Part shown: positions 1 to 7,162 of the stretch, in pieces
Position numbering within the stretch: position 1 is the stretch's first letter
How the letters are laid out: each line of letters starts with the position of its first letter
Source of the DNA: Candidatus Zixiibacteriota bacterium
GTDB taxonomy: Bacteria > Zixibacteria > MSB-5A5 > GN15 > PGXB01
NCBI GenBank assembly: GCA_026397495.1
Contig: JAPLUS010000219.1
Coordinates: 1 to 7,162, forward strand
DNA: 7,162 nucleotides
Reading direction: 5' to 3'
Translations under genes and position numbers: made by a program
The notes under the pieces: generated by a model
Seen by the model: the letters and a program-made list of their open reading frames with translations, nothing else
Database searches by the model: none
What the model was told of the DNA's origin: nothing

Positions 1-336
1 CTTCTCGGAGCCGCTCTTGTCTTAAGTCTTCTGGCGGAATCGAAAATGTCTCTATCAGAATTGGTCGGAACAATGCCGATATATTCTAATATAAAACTGA
101 AGCGACCTCTTCCGGAGAGATTTGAGAAAAAACTACAGAAGGTTGAAAACGCGGCGAAAAAAGGATTTGATAATTTGAAGATAGATGGGCGTGACGGACG
201 GCGATTTGATTTTTCCCGCGGTTGGTTCCAAATCAGAAAGTCAAATACGGAACCGATATATCGACTCATCGTGGAGACTGACTCGCGCCAGTTGACGGAT
301 ATTATCAAAGACAGAATACTTAATCTATTGAAATAG
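1..336 (+). CDS. Phosphohexomutase, C-terminal fragment (GlmM/ManB-type), 5' partial
   Basis: This is the end of an alpha-D-phosphohexomutase, the enzyme family that moves phosphate between C6 and C1 of a hexose or glucosamine. The frame is open from base 1 through the first internal ATG at 46, so the true start lies upstream and only the last 111 codons are present. The diagnostic piece is the C-terminal phosphate-binding loop, RKSNTEPIYR (codons at about 235-264), preceded by a DGR-DGRRFDF stretch and followed by a LIVE strand. This fits domain 4 of the family. Most bacterial GlmM proteins have RxSGTEP here, while SNTEP is commoner in phosphomannomutase/phosphoglucomutase members, so the sequence alone does not fix the substrate. 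The immediate neighbour glmS, 10 bases downstream, favours phosphoglucosamine mutase (GlcN-6-P to GlcN-1-P). The family call is firm and the substrate is inferred. Confidence 0.88.
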   Translation, partial: LLGAALVLSLLAESKMSLSELVGTMPIYSNIKLKRPLPERFEKKLQKVENAAKKGFDNLKIDGRDGRRFDFSRGWFQIRKSNTEPIYRLIVETDSRQLTDIIKDRILNLLK

Positions 337-346
337 GGTAACGTAT
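335..346 (+). promoter_or_regulatory. glmS ribosome binding site overlapping the upstream stop codon
   Basis: AGGG at 335-338 begins inside the TAG stop of the mutase gene and sits 8 bases before the glmS ATG at 347. The overlap of stop codon and Shine-Dalgarno indicates translational coupling and a shared transcript for the two genes. It also supports the start at 347, which puts the essential cysteine at position 2. Confidence 0.55.
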
Positions 347-2139
<1,793 letters not shown>

Positions 2140-2165
2140 TTAAAAATCATTGATGATATTGAAGA

Positions 2166-2178
2166 GGAGTAAACGGCT
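2166..2178 (+). promoter_or_regulatory. Ribosome binding site for the 95-aa hypothetical gene
   Basis: GAGGAG at 2164-2169 lies 9 bases before the ATG at 2179. It is one of the best Shine-Dalgarno matches in the window and is the main reason to treat the following short frame as a real gene and not a chance ORF. Confidence 0.6.
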
Positions 2179-2466
2179 ATGACTTACACGGGCGGTGGTG
2201 AATCGGCGGCGATAATGGCGGCTGCACAGGCAAAAAGAGCTTATGGTCAGGTTATTTATCTCGAATCGGATGAATTTCAAAAAATTCTCTCCAAATTAGA
2301 GCGCCCGATGGTGGTGGTCGGGGAAAAAGGATTCCTCAGCAGTAAATTGCAGTATCTGATTTCCTATAAAGGATTCATATTCCATACAAAAACAGCCGAT
2401 ACTTTTCAGTTTCCATCGGGTGCGGAATTTATTAAGGCCAGAAAAATCTGGAATCCATCTTTTTAA
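2179..2466 (+). CDS. Hypothetical protein, 95 aa
   Basis: I cannot assign this to a named family. It has no signal peptide and no membrane segment. An Ala/Gly-rich N-terminus (MTYTGGGESAAIMAAAQAKR) leads into a compact alpha/beta-looking core. There the strand VIYLES, the helix EFQKILSKLE, the strand PMVVVGE and the paired elements LQYLISYKGFIFHTK suggest a small single-domain fold, closing with PSGAEFIKARKIWNPSF. The gene starts 39 bases after the restored end of glmS and may share its transcript. It is followed by a 170-base spacer before hppA. The strong ribosome binding site and protein-like composition (hydrophobic periodicity, an ordinary mix of charged residues) argue that it is real. 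Its function is unknown. A role tied to glmS or hppA cannot be inferred from position alone. Confidence 0.72.
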   Translation: MTYTGGGESAAIMAAAQAKRAYGQVIYLESDEFQKILSKLERPMVVVGEKGFLSSKLQYLISYKGFIFHTKTADTFQFPSGAEFIKARKIWNPSF

Positions 2467-2548
2467 CGGGATTCTATTTGCCGATTGAATAATAGTTTTC
2501 TTTTCTGCCGGGCATAATCTCCTATTGAATACTCCTTCACAAAATTAG

Positions 2549-2578
2549 TTGACATCAATTTATAAGTTATCATAAATT
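2549..2578 (+). promoter_or_regulatory. Candidate sigma-70 promoter of hppA with an internal inverted repeat
   Basis: TTGACA at 2549-2554 is a perfect -35 hexamer. With an 18-base spacer the best -10 is TAAATT (2573-2578), 4 of 6 matches; no better -10 is present. The spacer carries an exact 7-bp inverted repeat, AATTTAT (2557-2563) and ATAAATT (2572-2578), separated by 8 bases. A protein bound there would compete with RNA polymerase. The position, 59-88 bases before the hppA start, fits hppA transcription. AT-richness alone could produce part of this pattern, so the call is tentative. Confidence 0.42.
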
Positions 2579-2589
2579 CTCTCAAATGG

Positions 2590-2601
2590 GCTGATATCAG
2601 C
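2590..2601. repeat. Perfect 12-bp palindrome in the hppA leader
   Basis: GCTGATATCAGC reads the same on both strands. It lies just downstream of the predicted promoter and 35 bases before the hppA ATG, so in the mRNA it would fall in the 5' leader. It could be a dimeric-regulator site. With no spacer it cannot form a useful hairpin. Chance is possible for a single site. Confidence 0.35.
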
Positions 2602-2624
2602 TAAATATATTAATGATATAAGGA

Positions 2625-2636
2625 AAGGAAGTCCGT
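2625..2636 (+). promoter_or_regulatory. hppA ribosome binding site
   Basis: AAGGAAG at 2625-2631, within the purine run 2621-2631, ends 5 bases before the ATG at 2637. This supports that codon as the hppA start. Confidence 0.6.
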
Positions 2637-4655
2637 ATGAGTGAAGGAGTGCTACTGGGCATTATCATCGCAATAAGTTTATTTGGCCTTTTTGCCGCCT
2701 ATCTGCTGGCCCGATGGGTCCTCAAGAAGGATGTCGGCAGTGCGGCAATGCAAAAGATTTCCAATGCCATCAAAGAAGGCGCCGAGGCTTTCATAAGGCG
2801 TCAATTTAGGACAATTATTATTCTGGCAATTCTTTTCGCCATTATTCTTTTTGTGGGCTTTGGATTTCTTCGCGAACACCGCAACTTTGATCCGGTCAAT
2901 TCAGCCCTTGGACTCGCCTTCTGGATTACGTTGTCATTCATATTGGGAGCGCTCTGTTCACTAATAGCCGGATATATAGGGATGTGGGTCAGCATCCGGA
3001 GTAATATCCGGACCGCTACCGGCGCCTTGAAAAGTGTCAACGAGGCCCTTCAGATCGCCCTTCGGGCCGGCGCCGTATCGGGCTTGATGGTGGTGGCTAT
3101 GAGTCTTCTTGGGGTTGGTGGCCTGTATGCGTTGGTCAGATATATGACTGATGTAACCCCGGCTAAAATTCCCTTCCTGATTGTCGGATATGGTTTTGGG
3201 GCTTCTTTTGTCGCTCTTTTCGCCCAGCTTGGCGGCGGTATCTATACCAAGGCGGCCGATGTTGGCGCTGACCTGGTGGGAAAAGTGGAGGCTGGTATCC
3301 CTGAGGATGACCCCCGCAATCCGGCTGTCATCGCCGATTTGGTTGGTGACAATGTTGGTGATTGTGCCGGCCGCGGCGCCGATCTATTTGAATCAACAGC
3401 GGCAGAAAATATCGGCGCTATGATTTTGGGCGGCGTCATGGCCAGCATGGTGCCTAATGCCGATCCTCTATTCGTAATGGGCGTGCTGCTCTTCCCGCTG
3501 GTGGCTCGTGCCTTTGGAATTATCGCTTCTATAATCGGAATTATTGCCGTCAAGGTGAAGGGTGAAGAAGACCCGATGAAATCGCTTAATCGTGGGTATT
3601 ATGTCGCGGTAATTTTTGCCATGATCGGTCTCGGTATTGCCAGCCGATGGCTGCTGTATCATGAATCGGCCCCGGATGCCTGGTGGCATTTTTTCCTGGC
3701 CGGACTTATTGGCGTGGTAACCTCCGTTCTCTTTGTCTATATAACGCAGTACTATACCGAATTTAAATACCGCCCGACTATGTCAATTGCCGAGGCCAGC
3801 AAAACCGGCCCGGCGACCAATATTATTGCCGGCATTTCGGTTGGTTTGGAATGCACCGCTCTGCCGGTACTGGTAATCTCCGGCGCCATATTAGGTGCCT
3901 ATTATTTGGGAGCAACCTCGGGGTTTGCCCATGCCGGGCTGTTCGGAACGGCTGTGGCGACAATGGGGATGCTGGCAACGGCGGCGTATATTCTGGCGAT
4001 GGATACTTTCGGCCCCATTGCCGACAATGCCGGCGGCATTATCGAGATGAGCAATCAGCCGAAGGAGATACGGACCAAATCAGATCGATTGGATGCCGTT
4101 GGAAATACCACTAAGGCTCTTACCAAAGGTTATGCCATCGGTTCGGCGGCCTTAGCGGCTTTCCTTCTTTTCAGCGCCTACCTGGATGAGGTTCGCAATT
4201 ACGGTCTCAATCTTACCAGTGTTGACATTGCCAAGCCGGAGGTCTTTATCGGCGCCCTATTGGGCGGCATGCTGGTATTCCTTTTTTCAGCATTTGCTAT
4301 TCGGGCCGTCGGTAAGGCCGCTTATTATGTTATCAATGATGTCCGGGCACAATTCAAAGAAAAGCCGGGTATTCTTCAAGGCACCGACCAGCCCGACTAT
4401 GGGCGTTGTGTCGATATTGTAACCAGAGGCGCGCTAAAGGAGATGGTTCTGCCGGGACTTCTGGCAGTCCTAATGCCGGTGGCAGTGGGGCTACTTTTTT
4501 CAATAATAGCGGTGGCGCCTGGGATAATGCCAAAAAATATATCGAAGCGGGATTTCTTGGCGGCAAAGGTTCGGATACTCACAAAGCGGCGGTCGTGGGT
4601 GACACGGTCGGCGACCCCTTTAAGGATACCGCCGGACCATCATTGCATGTTCTGA
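2637..4655 (+). CDS. hppA: K+-independent membrane H+-translocating pyrophosphatase, 3' part frameshifted
   Basis: This inner-membrane ion pump couples hydrolysis of pyrophosphate to proton export. It begins with a membrane helix (residues about 5-27) and alternates hydrophobic helices with short loops, as in the 16-helix family. Substrate-site motifs are clear: [11 protein letters not shown] at 208-218 (Asp208, Asp212, Lys216, Glu218), EDDPRNP at 223-229, DLVGDNVGD at 234-242 and [12 protein letters not shown] at 456-467. The class-defining segment reads [10 protein letters not shown]. Lys493 and Thr496 occupy the positions that in known enzymes mark K+-independence, a group whose characterised members pump H+. 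The frame is correct to about residue 620 (MPVAVGLL, base 4496) and then reads nonsense to 4655. The real C-terminal part, with the last catalytic loop, lies in another frame. The product as written lacks that loop and should be inactive. A strong terminator follows, and the gene looks monocistronic. Confidence 0.95.
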   Translation: MSEGVLLGIIIAISLFGLFAAYLLARWVLKKDVGSAAMQKISNAIKEGAEAFIRRQFRTIIILAILFAIILFVGFGFLREHRNFDPVNSALGLAFWITLSFILGALCSLIAGYIGMWVSIRSNIRTATGALKSVNEALQIALRAGAVSGLMVVAMSLLGVGGLYALVRYMTDVTPAKIPFLIVGYGFGASFVALFAQLGGGIYTKAADVGADLVGKVEAGIPEDDPRNPAVIADLVGDNVGDCAGRGADLFESTAAENIGAMILGGVMASMVPNADPLFVMGVLLFPLVARAFGIIASIIGIIAVKVKGEEDPMKSLNRGYYVAVIFAMIGLGIASRWLLYHESAPDAWWHFFLAGLIGVVTSVLFVYITQYYTEFKYRPTMSIAEASKTGPATNIIAGISVGLECTALPVLVISGAILGAYYLGATSGFAHAGLFGTAVATMGMLATAAYILAMDTFGPIADNAGGIIEMSNQPKEIRTKSDRLDAVGNTTKALTKGYAIGSAALAAFLLFSAYLDEVRNYGLNLTSVDIAKPEVFIGALLGGMLVFLFSAFAIRAVGKAAYYVINDVRAQFKEKPGILQGTDQPDYGRCVDIVTRGALKEMVLPGLLAVLMPVAVGLLFSIIAVAPGIMPKNISKRDFLAAKVRILTKRRSWVTRSATPLRIPPDHHCMF

Positions 4656-4705
4656 TAAAGCTTCTTTCAACCATCACCCTGGTACTGGCGCCGCTGTTTA
4701 TATAA
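4499..4705 (+). pseudogene. hppA: Detached C-terminal part of hppA in a different frame
   Basis: From 4499 this frame reads [16 protein letters not shown], then [28 protein letters not shown] and a final hydrophobic helix ending at TAA 4703-4705. These are the most conserved C-terminal blocks of membrane pyrophosphatases, including the Asp/Lys residues that bind Mg-pyrophosphate. In homologues about 25 residues, roughly one transmembrane helix, separate the PVxVGLL end of one helix from the (N/A)[13 protein letters not shown] loop. Here they adjoin directly across a six-T run at 4495-4500. The missing length must be 3n+1 bases, about 73-79 by family comparison. The intact gene would have ended at 4705. 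Confidence 0.9.
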
Positions 4706-4730
4706 TATTATTTTTCATTCAAATAGTATT

Positions 4731-4765
4731 AAAGGCGAGATCAACTCTCGCCTTTTTATTTTTTT
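4731..4765 (+). terminator. Rho-independent terminator after hppA
   Basis: A perfect 10-bp stem, AAAGGCGAGA (4731-4740) with TCTCGCCTTT (4746-4755), closes a 5-base TCAAC loop and runs into a T-rich tail, TTTTTATTTTTTT (4753-4765). It lies 26 bases after the restored hppA stop. The A-tract on the left arm pairs with the tail, so the hairpin could also serve transcription from the opposite strand, but no gene there needs it. This is the clearest RNA signal in the window and marks the end of the hppA transcription unit. Confidence 0.93.
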
Positions 4766-4782
4766 GTGACCATAGAGCGAAA

Positions 4783-4808
4783 ATGTTGCAGATTGCAAAA
4801 TGTAACAT
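4783..4808. repeat. Inverted repeat, possible operator
   Basis: ATGTTGCA (4783-4790) and TGTAACAT (4801-4808) form an 8-bp inverted repeat with one mismatch and a 10-base gap. The arm spacing would suit a dimeric regulator on one face of the helix. A TTGCA direct repeat (4786-4790 and 4793-4797) overlaps it. No bound protein can be named. Confidence 0.35.
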
Positions 4809-4843
4809 GCGACCAGATGATGATCATATAATTTCCTTGGGGG

Positions 4844-4858
4844 GTTCAAAAATTGAAC
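4844..4858. repeat. Perfect 15-bp dyad, possible operator
   Basis: GTTCAA and TTGAAC flank a 3-base AAA centre, a perfect 6-bp dyad 40 bases upstream of the candidate -35 at 4898. The gap is too short for a stable RNA hairpin, so a DNA-binding site is the better reading. It overlaps the first TTGGGGGG copy by one base. Confidence 0.38.
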
Positions 4859-4897
4859 ATTAAACATCTCTAAGATTCAATCTGTCACATATTATCC

Positions 4898-4926
4898 TTG
4901 ACAAAATTATAGATGAGTGTTAGTTT
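4898..4926 (+). promoter_or_regulatory. Candidate sigma-70 promoter for the secreted protein and regulator genes
   Basis: TTGACA (4898-4903) is a perfect -35 hexamer followed after 17 bases by TAGTTT (4921-4926), 4 of 6 matches to the -10 consensus. It would give a leader of roughly 130 bases before the ATG at 5062. Spacing is ideal but the -10 is weak, which is typical of promoters needing help or of chance matches. Confidence 0.42.
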
Positions 4927-5032
4927 TCTTTTAGAAGAGGGTTTTCAAAAAATTCCATTGGGGGGAGGGTATTATAGGTTTCAGGTTTGTATTGCATCTT
5001 ATATAATTGAAGGTGAATGAACATATTAAAAG

Positions 5033-5056
5033 GGTAATTAAATATTACCGGGGGTG
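5033..5056 (+). promoter_or_regulatory. Ribosome binding site with an adjoining small hairpin
   Basis: GGGGGTG at 5050-5056, 5 bases before the ATG at 5062, is a G-rich Shine-Dalgarno. Directly against it a 6-bp inverted repeat, GGTAAT (5033-5038) and ATTACC (5044-5049), could fold with a 5-base loop. The stem is AT-rich and weak, so any effect on translation would be modest. Confidence 0.45.
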
Positions 5057-5061
5057 CTAAA

Positions 5062-5424
5062 ATGAAAAAAATATCAGTAATATCGCTGCTGTCCATACTT
5101 GGCGTAATAATTTTCACCACATCCTTATTTGCTTACGGACCACCTAAACTTTATAATGTTCTTCCAATTACTTATCATTCTGATCCCTGGGCTGAGATCA
5201 AATGTTTATCTATACCACGTCAGAATAATGACCGGCTGTATTCATTACATAGTTTAAAGCTTTCGACAAGTGGGACACCGGGATCGCTAATCAGAGAAAT
5301 GATTGATTATCTATTTGGGGCTGATTTTACCTGGCATATAGAAAATAGGATTAACCCATCATCGGCCAATGAGAGAGACAGTCACAGAACAATTATCTAT
5401 AATAGACGAGCTCCTTCGAGATAG
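5062..5424 (+). CDS. Short exported protein with signal peptide, C-terminus doubtful
   Basis: I do not recognise a family. The first 24 residues form a textbook Sec signal: two lysines, a hydrophobic core (ISVISLLSILGVIIF) and likely cleavage after SLFA, just before YGPPKLYNV. There is no lipobox cysteine. The mature part would be about 96 residues, polar, rich in Pro, Tyr and Ser, with one Cys (48) and no obvious repeat or membrane segment, so the protein would be periplasmic or secreted. A good G-rich ribosome binding site supports the start. The last 18 codons (5369-5424) overlap the start of the TPR regulator in another frame and read like non-coding translation (RTIIYNRRAPSR). The true C-terminus may therefore have been lost, or the protein may really end in the overlap. 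It is probably co-transcribed with the downstream regulator. Confidence 0.62.
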   Translation: MKKISVISLLSILGVIIFTTSLFAYGPPKLYNVLPITYHSDPWAEIKCLSIPRQNNDRLYSLHSLKLSTSGTPGSLIREMIDYLFGADFTWHIENRINPSSANERDSHRTIIYNRRAPSR

Positions 5425-7162
5425 TAAAACTCGGGAAGCTCTTCATATATTAGATAAAATTGATTCCTCTGCTTTATCCAAGGCAGATTACGCCTATTTC
5501 TGTATCTTGATTACCGAAGCCAATCTTGATTTTGGTAATTATGATATTCATAAACAGATAGATACGGCTCTTAACTTTTATAAGTATAGTCAAGATAACG
5601 AGAATTTCGCCAGAGCCAAATATCTCCAGGGCCGACTGCTTTTATCCCAGGGCAAAACATTCGAGGCTAAAGAGGTATTGTTAGAGTCATACGTAAATTA
5701 TAAACGTTCCGAGAATCCTAATGGCCTTAAGCGGGTTCTTGGCCGCCTGGCTCAAGTTTTTTACATAGAAGGCGAAATTGATAATGCCATTCGTCATCTT
5801 AACAGCGGTATCGATATATGCAAAAAGCTGGGGGATAATAATGGCGTTGCGGCCTTTTCGTTCAACATTGCCAATATATTTTTCCGAACCGGCGCCCTGC
5901 ATAAGGCCATCATACAACTGGAGTCCAATAGAGAGAAAATCATACAATTGGGAGATGAGTATCGTTATCTATTCTTATTGATGTATCCGGAGTCAGACCA
6001 TATCTCGCAGACTAAACGGCTTCTTGCTGATACTTATATTGGGTTGGATAAGTTTGACCTTGCCCAGAAATATGCCGAAGAAGCGCTGATAGTCGCCGAG
6101 AAAATCAACGAGCGGGTCGAAATAGCCGGATGTTACCGTGTTTTCGCTCAGATTGCCGCCCACAATAGTGAGAAGGAAAAAGCTAAAGACTGGTTCAAAA
6201 AGGCGCTTAACCTTTTCTCAATGATTGGCTTTCAATATGAGTTGGCCTTTACAAGATTTTTGGCGGCGAAATCCGGATGGTATGAAGATGGCGAGCGGGC
6301 CGCCCTGCTTTTTTTGGCCAAGGAGTATTTCCAATCGGAAGATATCAAGCATTATGTTGAAAAGATAAATAGCGAGCTAAGTTCATCTCCTTACCAAAGA
6401 GCAGCTATAAGACCCTCCGATGAGAAGGCGCCTGTTTTCATTGCCGCCCACTTGGATACATTGCGAATTAGAAATCTGGCCGAAAACGTGGCACCTTCGG
6501 ATATGACTGTTCTTTTAACCGGTCCGACCGGCGCGGGTAAAGACCAGCTGGCGAAATATATTCATTATTACTCCGGGCGCGAGGGGCTTTTTATACAGGT
6601 CAACTGCGCCGCTATTCCGGACGGCATGGTAGAATCAGAACTCTTCGGTTGTAGGAAGGGAGCTTTCACCGGCGCCCTAAGTGACAGACAGGGTCTTTTT
6701 GAGACAGCCGATAAGGGGACATTTTATCTGAATGAAATCGCTGACAGCCCGCCCGCCCTCCAGGCCAAGCTTCTCGAAGTCATTGAGACTAAAGTCGTGC
6801 GCCGCCTGGGCGGCAACGAATCGAAAAAAATCGACATACGAATAATTGCTTCAACCAATCACAATCTCGAAGAAGATACGCGCGAGGGAGGATTTCGCCT
6901 TGATCTGTATCATCGACTGAATGAAATACCGATTTTCATCCCGCCGCTTTCGAAACGCCTTGAAGATATTCCTATCCTGGCCCGGTATTTTTTGATTCAA
7001 TGCGGGCTTGATCTTGAAAAAAATGGCAATTCACGAAGCTTCAATGAGCTATCTCATCTGCTGATGACTTATGATTGGCCGGGAAATGTCAGGGAGCTGC
7101 ATTCCGAATTAAATCGTCTCTTCTATATTACCAAAGGTGATATCCCGGATATGTTAAGGATT
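5369..7162 (+). CDS. TPR-domain sigma-54-interacting AAA+ transcriptional regulator, 3' partial
   Basis: The frame is open for 598 codons to the window edge. Residues about 1-330 are helical tetratricopeptide-like repeats with roughly 40-residue spacing (units near 80, 120, 160, 213 and 251, for example GEIDNAIRHLNSGIDICKKLGD), a likely ligand- or protein-sensing platform. From about 357 there is a sigma-54 activator AAA+ domain: Walker A GPTGAGK (385-391), ELFG then the sigma-54 contact loop GAFTGA (431-436), sensor I Asn497, arginine fingers Arg510 and Arg516 in FRLDLYHRL, and sensor II WPGNVREL (570-577). Walker B reads FYLNEI: Asn455 replaces the usual aspartate, with Glu456 kept. In addition, the usual HE before KGAFTGA is CR (Cys428). 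There is no receiver or GAF domain. A C-terminal Fis-type helix-turn-helix would be expected beyond the window. The start is uncertain: the ATG at 5369 lacks a clear ribosome binding site and overlaps the upstream gene by 56 bases. Confidence 0.9.
   Translation, partial: MRETVTEQLSIIDELLRDSKTREALHILDKIDSSALSKADYAYFCILITEANLDFGNYDIHKQIDTALNFYKYSQDNENFARAKYLQGRLLLSQGKTFEAKEVLLESYVNYKRSENPNGLKRVLGRLAQVFYIEGEIDNAIRHLNSGIDICKKLGDNNGVAAFSFNIANIFFRTGALHKAIIQLESNREKIIQLGDEYRYLFLLMYPESDHISQTKRLLADTYIGLDKFDLAQKYAEEALIVAEKINERVEIAGCYRVFAQIAAHNSEKEKAKDWFKKALNLFSMIGFQYELAFTRFLAAKSGWYEDGERAALLFLAKEYFQSEDIKHYVEKINSELSSSPYQRAAIRPSDEKAPVFIAAHLDTLRIRNLAENVAPSDMTVLLTGPTGAGKDQLAKYIHYYSGREGLFIQVNCAAIPDGMVESELFGCRKGAFTGALSDRQGLFETADKGTFYLNEIADSPPALQAKLLEVIETKVVRRLGGNESKKIDIRIIASTNHNLEEDTREGGFRLDLYHRLNEIPIFIPPLSKRLEDIPILARYFLIQCGLDLEKNGNSRSFNELSHLLMTYDWPGNVRELHSELNRLFYITKGDIPDMLRI

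Larger units (their letters stand above)
4766..5061. other. AT-rich regulatory spacer without a gene
   Basis: This spacer of almost 300 bases has no credible coding frame on either strand. A 66-codon reverse frame across 4920-5120 overlaps the next gene's start and lacks a ribosome binding site. The spacer holds three dyad symmetries (4783-4808, 4820-4827, 4844-4858), two copies of TTGGGGGG (4837-4844 and 4958-4965), a possible promoter at 4898-4926 and a small hairpin abutting the ribosome binding site of the next gene. The density of symmetric elements suggests a regulated promoter region for the downstream pair. I found no sigma-54 -24/-12 promoter (GG-N10-GC with TTGGCA/TTGCA flanks) here. 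Confidence 0.6.

Noticed and set aside
2449..2476. Hairpin at the end of the 95-aa gene as an intrinsic terminator
   Set aside because: GAATCC/GGATTC can pair over a 12-base loop, but the stem is short and no T-tract follows it.
3242..3553. Reverse-strand open frame of 103 codons inside hppA
   Set aside because: It is antisense to the most conserved motifs of hppA, has no ribosome binding site, and its Pro/Ala/Ser-rich, low-complexity translation is typical of a shadow frame.
4495..4510. Programmed frameshifting at the T6 run in hppA
   Set aside because: A shift alone would not restore the protein, because about 25 residues of a membrane helix are also missing; a deletion or assembly fault explains both.
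4766..5061. Sigma-54 promoter upstream of the sigma-54 activator locus
   Set aside because: TTGCA-like -12 elements occur (for example 4786-4790, 4793-4797, 4992-4996), but none has a GG doublet exactly 10 bases before the GC.
5687..5947. Reverse-strand frame of 86 codons inside the TPR region
   Set aside because: It is a shadow of the well-supported TPR coding frame; no start signal and no recognisable protein features.

Overview
The window looks like a chromosomal fragment from a Gram-negative-type bacterium outside the well-known model groups. The evidence is a phosphohexomutase–glmS pair, a K+-independent membrane proton pyrophosphatase (hppA), and a TPR protein fused to a sigma-54-type AAA+ domain. 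GC is moderate in the genes and low in the spacers. The style of the proteins reminds me of uncultured FCB-group or Zixibacteria-like genomes, but that is an impression and not a demonstrated placement. All recognisable genes are on the + strand. I see no rRNA, tRNA, insertion sequence, CRISPR array or phage gene.

Layout. (1) Bases 1-336 hold the 3' end of a phosphohexomutase gene (GlmM/ManB type). Ten bases later comes glmS (glucosamine-6-phosphate synthase). Together they suggest a UDP-GlcNAc precursor operon. (2) Bases 2179-2466 encode a 95-aa hypothetical protein with its own strong ribosome binding site. (3) A promoter-like segment with a dyad (about 2549-2601) precedes hppA, which ends near a strong intrinsic terminator (4731-4765). 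(4) A roughly 300-base AT-rich spacer (4766-5061) carries several dyad symmetries, two TTGGGGGG repeats and a possible sigma-70 promoter. (5) Bases 5062-5424 encode a short protein with a signal peptide. It overlaps by 56 bases the start of a TPR + sigma-54 AAA+ regulator that runs off the right edge.

The most striking observation is that both large housekeeping genes are broken near their 3' ends in the same way. glmS and hppA each lose an internal segment (about 37 nt and about 75 nt, judged from family architecture), and each loss shifts the frame. The conserved C-termini remain perfectly readable in another frame just downstream. In both cases the missing length must be 3n+1. This could be real gene decay, but two such lesions in core genes 2.4 kb apart are more simply explained by assembly or consensus errors. 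The odd overlap at 5369-5424 may be a third case.

The most interesting possible biology is the pair at the right end: a small exported protein next to a cytoplasmic TPR-containing sigma-54 activator whose Walker B aspartate is replaced by asparagine. The arrangement resembles propeptide/TPR-sensor modules in layout only, and that link is speculative.
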